NCBI GenBank assembly: GCA_964036195.1
Contig: OZ038458.1
Span: forward strand, 15,451,832-15,515,831
From: Sphaerolaimus hirsutus
Taxonomy: Eukaryota; Nematoda; Chromadorea; Monhysterida; Sphaerolaimidae
Length of the DNA stretch: 64,000 bases
Reading direction: 5' to 3'
Made by a program: the position numbers and the translations under genes. Of the stretch, positions 56,510 to 64,000 are shown one piece after another (position 1 is the first letter of the stretch; every line of letters begins with the position of its first letter). The notes under the pieces were generated by a model. The model ran no database searches. It had not been told where the DNA came from and was given only the letters and a program-made list of their open reading frames with translations.

Positions 56510-56689
56510 TATGTCCCAATTGAATCTGGACAGAAACATATTAGCACTTATGGAAAATACTCTCCTCAAAAAATTTCATTGAAATCTGCATTTACATAAT
56601 CACAACTAAATAATGAAATAATAAACATTAGCTGGTTTTGTATTTAGTACAAGTATTTATGATAATGTGATTACAACTTATAATGACAG

Positions 56690-56989
56690 GTACCAACCCC
56701 AGACGCTCCGAAAATTGTCAAATTTCAGGTGAAGTCCCAGATTGCCTGTAAACTGCTGTTTAAAAGTTTCAAATGCTCTGTTAAGTAACTAGTAACGTTT
56801 CTGGTGCACAGTAAACATTTTATCAGGCATTCCCAGCCAGACCCTGAAAAATGTCATGTAATGTGTAAAAAGACATTTAAAATGTCTTGAAAGATGTCAA
56901 ATGCCCAGTACTAAAATAAATAAAAGGTTTTGACATTTTACATTATTCTTACACTTCACATGAGATGGCATTTTCAGGCTCTGGAGCAG
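56690..56989 (+). mobile_element. Introner-family copy, longer form
   Basis: CAG|GTACCAACCCCAGACGC starts it and GGCTCTGGAGCAG ends it; near the ends it has AAAATTGTCAAATTTC and GAGATGGCATTTTCAG. GT...AG borders on the plus strand, in intergenic DNA. Confidence 0.55.
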
Positions 56990-57038
56990 TGATCGAACGG
57001 CGCCATGGCGCTGGCGCCTTTTTGGCACTTTTCCATCA
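56987..57038. repeat. Minimal GGCGCC hAT-like remnant
   Basis: CAGTGATCGAACGGCGCC and GGCACTTTTCCATCACC are imperfect inverted ends about 50 bp apart. Confidence 0.5.
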
Positions 57039-57270
57039 CCAGTATGTATTCTGGAGGTGTCGCCGGGAAACTGCAGATAACTTCACATGGTTTTGAATTA
57101 CCGATAAACTTGGTTAGGTATGTCCCGGAGAAACGTTTTACACAGTTGCGTGTCATCCAAATAAGGCACTTGAAAATTTACTTGTCACTAGACATTGTAT
57201 TTGAACTTAAAGGCTACAGTTGACCGGGGATTTGAAACTTCATCTGTAATCCATCGCTTGACAGGATCAG

Positions 57271-57526
57271 GTGCCAGTTCCGCAAATTGAGAAGTGAGAA
57301 ATAAAATGGCAAATGCGAAGTGAATTGGGAAGAAAATTGGCAAAAGTGAAGTGAAATGGCAAGTAAATTGGCAAAAGCGAGTTAAAATAAATAAAGTAAT
57401 TTCCCTTCGCTTTTGCCAATTTCCTTCTCAATTCACATCTTACTTCTCATTTCACATCGCATTTGCCATTTTACTTCTCGCAACTTCTCTTTACTTTTTT
57501 CTGCAATTTGCGGAACTGGCCCCAAG
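57271..57526 (+). mobile_element. Introner-like TIR element, second subfamily
   Basis: CAG|GTGCCAGTTCCGCAAATT starts it and AATTTGCGGAACTGGCCCC|AAG ends it: inverted ends with GT...AG borders. The interior repeats AAATGGCAAATGCGAAGTG and AATTGGCAAAAGCGA. Same end design as 25200-25388 but different filling. Confidence 0.6.
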
Positions 57527-57596
57527 TCCGGGACATAACCCTCATTTAGGCTAATTCATCACAGGTTCCGTTAGTAGCGCCACTTGTTTCACAAAA

Positions 57597-60500
57597 TCAT
57601 CTGTTCGAACGTGTCTTTTTGTCGCCGCTGTTTGTCCCATTCTGTGATACGTTGGCAACGTTGGGTTCCATCTCTGCTTGCGCGTAGCCGCTTCGCATGT
57701 GATATATGATGTAGCTGATAAGTTTTCCCCAGGCTAAAACGACTTTCTCCTTGCCGTCGTCTGAACCTGTGTGTGGCATAACTCATCATCTCAGTGTGAT
57801 ACAACATGTGCGATTCAAGTACGGCAAACCGACCATTATCCCATTCCAGTGCGCACTCGATAATAGCCTCCTCAAAAATGTCCCAGTACTCTGGCTTAAA
57901 GCCGTGATTCGCCGCGATGCGTCTGTGCCTCCTGCCCAACTCCTGGGGGCAGTCCCAGACCCTGTAAAATACCCTGCAAACTGTCAAATGACATGAAAAG
58001 TTTCCAAAGTTATGTAACCGAATTGCCATTTTGCATGGCATTTTACTGACTTTTTACACTTTGCATGACATTGACATTTAACAGGGCATTTTACAGTATC
58101 TGGGATTGGCACCTGGCACAGGTCCTTCAACTCGGGCAGATTGTTCGCCTTGTTCACCGCCAGCTCCAACATGTTCATGAATATGCGCAGGTGCTTGAAG
58201 AACGCCTTTGGGTAGAGCAGCATCTCGTCGCTGCCGCTGGCACCCGGCGGCGGCGCGGGAATGTTGAATATGGCGCGCACATTCGGCGCCTTGGTGAAGA
58301 TCTTGCGGAATATCCGCTGGCCCGAATTCTCAAAGTCCGTTTTCTCCGAGTTCGCCCTGTGAGACGTGTGAAGTGTTCACCAAGAATCCCAACGATTTTT
58401 CCAATGACGGATTATTCTTACAGGCGCCAGTCACTTTTTTGTTACGTTGGTCCTTGCACAAAGACTGGTGCTTTACATACCGTATTACCTCGAAATACCC
58501 CCATGGGGGTTTATTATTTCACCAGCAAAATTTGAGGGGGGGGGGGGGGTAATTAAAGGGGGGTTTATTCGAGGGGGGGGGGGGTTTATTATTGTTTATT
58601 GTTGTGTATTATTACTATTATTTATTGTGTATTATTACCCAAAATAGGTAATAAATGTGTCCAAACAGGATGTATTTGGACATAAAAACGTAGATAGCTA
58701 CACAAACTACTCTATGTGTAGCTGCAATGCAAATTAACAGTAATATACATCATGTACATTGCGTACATGACGTATTTATTATGTACATGACGTACATCAT
58801 TCCGAAGGGGGGGTATTTCGAGGGGGGGGGTTATTATTTACCCAGCCCATTTTGAGGGGGGTTAATTCGAGGGGGGGTTAATTCAAGGGGGGATAATTCG
58901 AGGTAATACGATAGTTGTTAAAAAGTATTTAATTTATTCGATACGTTTAGATTTCCTCCCGAACAAATACCGGTACTCACATACTCACGTACTTTTTGAA
59001 AGTACGCGAGTACAGAAAACGTATTTCAGATTTGCGCGACATATTTTGAGGGCAGTCCGAGACGTTGTATTGAAAGCTATACGCTGCCCAACTCAATTCC
59101 AGTTTGTATACCTTGACTGTCAAAAAGACACATCGTGTCCAACGTTTTCTGTGGACAGAAATAATTTACTAACGTTTACTCATGAGTAGTGATGTGAAAG
59201 CGCCATGGCGCTGGCGCCTGGCGCTAGCGCCAAAGCAAAAAGCGCCATGGCGCTTTTGGCGCTCGGCGCTAAAATGCTGTGGCGCCATTGGCGCTTGGCG
59301 CCGTGTTTCCGAAAAGCGCCATGGCGCTTTTGGCGCTTGGCGCTACTTTCCAGCGGCGCCATTGGCGCTTGGCGCTACCATTTTTTAAAGCGCCAAAAAA
59401 GCGCCAGAGAGTGATAATTGCGCCGCGGTGTTCATGTGCTTTATTGCATATTTTCAGCAATTTTTGGCCATGTATGTACTTATTTTACATAGGTATTTTA
59501 CTCAGATATGTAATTTAGCTATTTTTACCCTGTTAGCTTACAGTTTGCATGTTAAATCTTGAAATATCCAATAGATTGAAACTCTGCAAGCCCCAACCCC
59601 CTGACAATTTTTCAGCTTCTACCACAACAGGGAGGCAATTTGTTATCTATTTGAACCAGTCTTAGTTATACCCTTGTGTGTTGATGTTGTGGTGTTGATG
59701 AGGGGTATAACTATCTGAATCAACACTGTATGGAGACATGGATCAATAATAAGTTGTTGTTTTTTCTACCAAAAATCCATTTATTTATGTTGATTTGTTA
59801 CATATAAAACCTTTCATAGAACATTGTTCACTTTCAACATATCACAGGTTATCATTATATTCTAACATACAGAAATTAAAATTCTGATGCAAAAAAGTGC
59901 AACAATATCAACAAAATAAAATTTACCATGCAACTTGACATGACCTGGTAAACCCGGTGACCTGAGAAGTACAAATGAAAAAAACACAGGTATAATTCTC
60001 ACTGTTGAGCAAGAAAACTTCTTGATTTCCATTATTTGACCATTTTTGTGTTTTTGGAGGCAATACGAGTTGTTGAAAGTGAAGAAAATAGTACTTTGTC
60101 TCACCTGTGTCATTAAAGGCAATATCATTTTGGCGCTAGCGCCATTGGCGCTTGGCGGCATGGCCCCCTGGCGCCTCTGGCGCTTGGCGCTAAGGTCCAG
60201 AAAAGCGCCATGGCGCTTTTGGCGCTTGGCGCCATTTTGCTGTGGCGCCATTGGCGCTTGGCGCTAGTTCCGGAAAAGCGCCATGGCGCTTTATGGCGCT
60301 TTTGGCGCTTGGCGCCAAAAGTCTGGCGCTTTTTACATCACTACTCATGAGGAAAAGTAAAAAAAATGATTTTACTTGCGTTTACGTTTACTTTGAAAAA
60401 AGTTCAGTACTTTTAACAACTCTGGTGCTTTCATAGAACAGTTTGTCGTTTGGGGTCATTGGCGCCGTTTACGAGCGCTGCACTGGCGCCCAAGGTGTTT

Positions 60501-60668
60501 GCTGGCACCATAGCTAGAACAGAGTGGGTCTGAATGGGCCAACCAAGTGCGCTCTATGATCTCCTTGTCCTTGTCGCTCAAGTGGAAGTCGGACCGCGTA
60601 ACGGCGTCGCGCAGCTCGTTGCGCTTGTCGAGTCGCAGCGAAACGCTGTGCGAATGTTCGCCGCCCAT
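57597..60668 (-). CDS. Globin with N-myristoylation motif
   Basis: Four exons on the minus strand join in phase: 60668-60544, 58356-58113, 57942-57834 and 57766-57597; 215 residues. The frame begins MGGEHSHS, a good N-myristoylation signal (Gly2, Ser6), so it is likely membrane-attached; myristoylated globins are known in nematodes. The A helix has LSDKDKEIIERTW. The E helix region KAFFKHLRIF puts His at the distal position. ELGRRH near residue 129 supplies the proximal His F8. YWDIFEEAIIECALEW is the G helix and AWGKLISYIIYHM the H helix. Heme binding is therefore expected; the role could be oxygen or redox sensing (inference). Intron 2 is wholly an introner-like element just before the proximal His; intron 3 is 67 bp. 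Intron 1 (2.2 kb) holds two mobile elements. The ATG at 60668 is chosen because no other ATG precedes it in frame. Confidence 0.92.
57943..58112 (-). mobile_element. Introner-like TIR element forming all of globin intron 2
   Basis: On the minus strand the intron starts GTGCCAATCCCAGATACTG and ends GTCTGGGACTGCCCCCAG. The first 14 bases are the same as in TXNL1 intron 3, and the last 18 differ by one base. Inside are TGTCATGCAAAGTG and AAAATGCCATGCAAAATGGC, again shared. Exon borders are CAG|GT and CAG|GAG, phase 0. Confidence 0.87.
58478..58913. mobile_element. TACCGTATTACCTCG TIR element in globin intron 1
   Basis: TACCGTATTACCTCGAAATA pairs with AATTCGAGGTAATACGATA. G-runs with TTTATT, plus a unique centre with repeated TGTACATGACGTA words. 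Confidence 0.78.
59187..60343. mobile_element. hAT-like GGCGCC element in globin intron 1
   Basis: TAGTGATGTGAAAGCGCC and GGCGCTTTTTACATCACTA are the ends. CTCATGAG is a perfect 8-bp duplication (59179-59186, 60344-60351). GGCGCC arrays occupy 59200-59410 and 60120-60335; the centre (59420-60110) is unique AT-rich DNA without an intact gene. Confidence 0.9.
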
Positions 60669-60953
60669 GGCCACCGCGCTGGTGCACACGGAGTTCACGC
60701 AATCATCTGAGCACGACCAAGCAGATGCCTTTCGTTACGTCCACTTTTATACTCGGGGGACATGATACTCTGCCCTCGCACTCATTTATGTTTCACGGTG
60801 GAAGCATGCCAATGATGATGAAGCATGCGATTTTTGTATAAAACATGAAAATCATCATTGTTGTGAATAAGTTAACGTTTAGCATTAAACAACGATTACT
60901 TTTTATGTAAATCGCATGCGCAAAAAAATCGTTGGCACTCTTTCAGCGTGAAC

Positions 60954-61743
60954 CAGTGTTGTGAAAATACTGGTATTTTTGGAAAACGTAAATGTAAACG
61001 TAAATACCTTTTCCAAACTTAAAGTATAAATACTAAAACGTAATTTTTAAAATACCTGGGAATACGTAAAATAAAACGTAAACGTAATAATTATTATTAA
61101 GTGCTCCTAATATAAGTGCAATTGAAAAACCATGTTTTTACAATGCTATGCATGTCCCTATGATCTCCATCTACATTATCTGCATACATTTCAGAACAAA
61201 TGATTCACAATAGTTGATGTTAGGGAATCTATTTTAAAATTTGTTGGGAAATTTTGATGGGAGTCCATATTCAGGATAAATGTGTTTATATTTTATCTAT
61301 GCTAGTTTGAAAAAGGAGCTGACGATGGGCGTTTGATTTGGGAGTTAAAAAATTACCTATGTATATGTTCCAGCAAACCTATAAATAGACCACACAAATC
61401 TTCAACCACTATGAAAATTAATCAGTTTCCTCAGTTAAAGTTACGAAGTTGATGTTAAACAACATGTTGATGTCAATTGATGTTAAACATACAAATTTAC
61501 ATTTTATGTGCATTGTAAACAAATTCAAAGCTTTTATGTCGAGCTTCCATGTCACAAATTATATAGAATCTCGGGTTCGTGCAAATGAATTTTAAGCATT
61601 TTTACGTTTTCGCCGGTACCCGGGTATTTCGGCCAGGAATTCGTAACAAAACGTAACGGTATTTTGTGAAAACGTAAATGTAAGGATAAATACCGAAATA
61701 CCCGGGTATTTCGGGTAAACGTAAATACGTTTTTACAACACTG
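60954..61743. mobile_element. hAT-like AAACGTAAATAC element
   Basis: CAGTGTTGTGAAAATAC and GTTTTTACAACACTG are the ends. GCGTGAAC is a perfect 8-bp duplication (60946-60953, 61744-61751). Both sides have AAACGTAAATAC and TACCCGGGTA units; the centre is unique. It lies upstream of the globin start. Confidence 0.9.
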
Positions 61744-61804
61744 GCGTGAACCACGCGTGCAGGGTGTAAAGTAACTGGAGTAAGTAAATATGGGTGGATC
61801 CCAT

Positions 61805-62510
61805 TTAACATACATCCCATATCACAGTATGTCTCATTACACATGCCGAGTGCCCATTTCACAGTTTGTCTCTTTACACATGCCCGCGAGGGCAGATCAC
61901 ATGTCGCATGTGCAATACACATACACCGCGCGGTGTTGTGGAAATGCATGCGCTGTTACGCAACACATGAGCGCTGTAACATGCATACAGGTTATTAGAA
62001 TTGCTAAATACCCTGATTAACAAGGATTATAATTTTTTTTACTAAAACTAATCAATTTAACATTTCTATACAATTTTTTTTAGAGATTGTCTATTGATAA
62101 CTTATATTTGTTAATTTGTCACATACTATTTAATCTCTACAATAAAAATTTTTTGTTGTCAATATGGATATTTTTATCCACTTATTAACACATCTAACGC
62201 AACCAACAATTTTAATGATTTCATAATAAACAACTTAACACACTATTTGTGTAGTGTACTCACCAGTCACCATGCATGCATGCTTACCATGAATGTTGAT
62301 CATGCGGACACAGAAAATATACAATCACGTATAGATAAATACATGCAATTACGCGCGCACACGCATTTCCACAACACCGCGCGCGTGTATGTGTATTGCA
62401 CACGCGACATGTGATCTGCACTCGCGGGCATGTGTAAAGAGACAAACTGTGAAATGGGCACTGCGGCATGTGTAATGAGACATACTGTGATATGGGCTTG
62501 TATGTGTAAT
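61805..62510. repeat. Inverted repeat with ~165-bp arms
   Basis: Left arm 61808-61975 (CCCATATCACAGTATGTC, CACAGTTTGTCTCTTTACAC) is mirrored by 62335-62505 (GTGTAAAGAGACAAACTGTG, GACATACTGTGATATGGG). A spacer of about 360 AT-rich bases lies between. No gene. Confidence 0.8.
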
Positions 62511-63314
62511 GCAGCACACTCAGTAAATATATTTCCTTCAAACAAATGCATAGCATGCGATGCGATCAGCTGAGTATACACCTATTTATTTCCCCACCTA
62601 ACGTATCACATGGCATAGAAATAAATATTTATAATGTCTTCATAAATATATATATACGTCGTGTTGTACATTACTTCAAAACTTCTCAAGAGTGCTTCTA
62701 CGCCAATTAGTAGAGAATCATATTTCATCAAATAGTGTGCGCAGTAGAAATGCACCCCTGAATACTATATGCGCGAGCAAATGAGCACCGAAGGAGGAGA
62801 GCGAAAAGTAAAAAAGCCATAAAAATGTATATTATTTCCATGCTTTCAAACATATGATGAGAAACTAATGTTATGCTGACGCGTTTGTCGTTGATCATTG
62901 CACGCAAGAATCGGCGACTGATTCATCAACGTAAAAATTTATTTGTCATCGGACCATTTTCCACGATAAATTTTTCATTAAAATTTGATAACGAAGTTCA
63001 TATATTTAGTCAATTTTTGAGATAAATTGAGTTTTGAACAAGAATTTTGAATACGGTATATGCCATAATATATAGGTACATGCATTATGCACCATATGCA
63101 GTATTTATGTGCACAATCACATAAAAACTTTTTTTATTTGATTTTTGGCAAATAGCCAATAGTGCAGGGCCAGATAAGGGTATGTTTTATTCACTGGTAT
63201 GTACAACAGTGTACAGCAAGCAAGTGGTGGGCATGGTGAATTCACCGATTCATGCAATGCAGCAGTTTACAGTAAGCTAGGGGAACGAAGTGACCAAGAA
63301 TGGACTTTTACCAG
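62511..63314. other. AT-rich intergenic DNA, no gene seen
   Basis: No exon, RNA gene or repeat was recognised. Confidence 0.5.
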
Positions 63315-63690
63315 GTAGTAGAAAAAATACCCCCCTCGAAAAACCCCATCTTGAATGAGGTACATCGTTTAAACAATTTACATGAGGTATTTATCGGGGC
63401 CAAATCTCATCAAAACTATACATGTAGTTTGTACAGCTTTGTACATCTCATCGAAACTATACATGTAGTTTGTACATCTACGTTTGAATGTTCTAATACG
63501 TCCCGTTTAGTGACGTTTATTACCAGTTTTGGGTATGTAAAAAACTATTCTTTACTACGATACTTACAAAAATTTCTGGCGAAATAATAATATAACCCCC
63601 ACCTCGAATAAGCCATCGAAATCCCCCCCCTCCTCAAAATTTCCACTCTGAAAAAATAAACCCCCGGGGGGTATTTCGAAGAAATACGGT
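63315..63690. mobile_element. TACCGTATTTCC-type element with eroded left end
   Basis: The right end GGGGTATTTCGAAGAAATACGG is clear; the left retains only AAATACCCCCCTCG. The centre has repeated ATACATGTAGTTTGTACA words. Confidence 0.65.
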
Positions 63691-64000
63691 TGTTTGAATG
63701 AATGGTGGTGGCACACGAGTTCACTGTGAAAAAGTAAAGTGAAGTAAAAAGTAAAGTGACACTGAATAGCATGGAAACTGTGAGCATGTAACCTGTATGA
63801 AATGAAAAGTGGAAAACCCGTCCTGAAAGTTTTTCAGTTATGCTGCGATTACAGCTCAGGCGTAAAATTGACCAGGCGTAAAATTGATTTTTGGGCGTAA
63901 AATTATTACAGGTGAATGGATAACGATATGGCGTTGTAATTTCAGTCAAAGAAAGCGCACATGCAAATTTTGCTTGTGTCCATAGCTCATCAGTTTATTT
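63691..64000. other. No gene seen
   Basis: Short repeats (AAAGTAAAGTG, GGCGTAAAATT) only. Confidence 0.45.

Overview
The window is nuclear DNA of an invertebrate animal: spliced genes with GT-AG introns, TATA promoters, AATAAA signals and very dense transposon debris. A nematode or close relative is the best guess (inference, roughly 70%). The globin has an MGxxxS amino end and the sequence YWDIFEEA; the tyrosine phosphatase has the style of the expanded nematode family (KNRYKDVVC, DYIHANWV, WPDRGVP). No single feature proves it.

I rebuilt eight host genes exon by exon and checked splice phases. In order they are: (1) 1336-5225 (+), a secreted cysteine-rich protein with an acidic and Gly/Ser-rich tail; (2) 22053-23904 (-), an A20/AN1 zinc-finger protein of ZFAND5/6 type; (3) 24506-31112 (+), TXNL1, a thioredoxin plus PITH proteasome-associated protein, divergent from (2); (4) 34242-39186 (+), a G-protein alpha subunit with an altered P-loop and a one-base frame problem in the helical domain; (5) 39562-43286 (-), a cytosolic-type protein tyrosine phosphatase, convergent with (4); (6) 45239-51052 (+), an SH3-Ig-FN3-kinase protein like the carboxyl end of Kalirin/Trio; (7) 52837-55493 (+), a secreted mucin-like protein with a cysteine-rich tail; (8) 57597-60668 (-), a globin with an N-myristoylation motif. 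They form no operon or common pathway that I can see; (3), (4), (5) and (6) are housekeeping or signalling proteins.

A complete Ty3/gypsy retrotransposon (11889-21208) has identical 440-bp LTRs, a CCAG target duplication and one open gag-pol frame with an unusual ~730-residue carboxyl extension. The rest is dominated by non-autonomous TIR elements. Many have hAT-like ends ((C/T)AGNG...) and 8-bp target duplications, nine of them perfect, and are filled with short palindromic repeat units that differ by family. A second abundant group has TACCGTATTTCC ends and G/C runs. A third has GGGCCCACACAC ends.

The most interesting system is a small TIR element whose ends read GTRCC...AG. In TXNL1 (25200-25388) and in the globin (57943-58112, opposite strand) it is the complete intron from donor to acceptor. 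It therefore behaves like an introner, a mobile element that makes introns, and further copies with the same GT...AG borders lie in this window.
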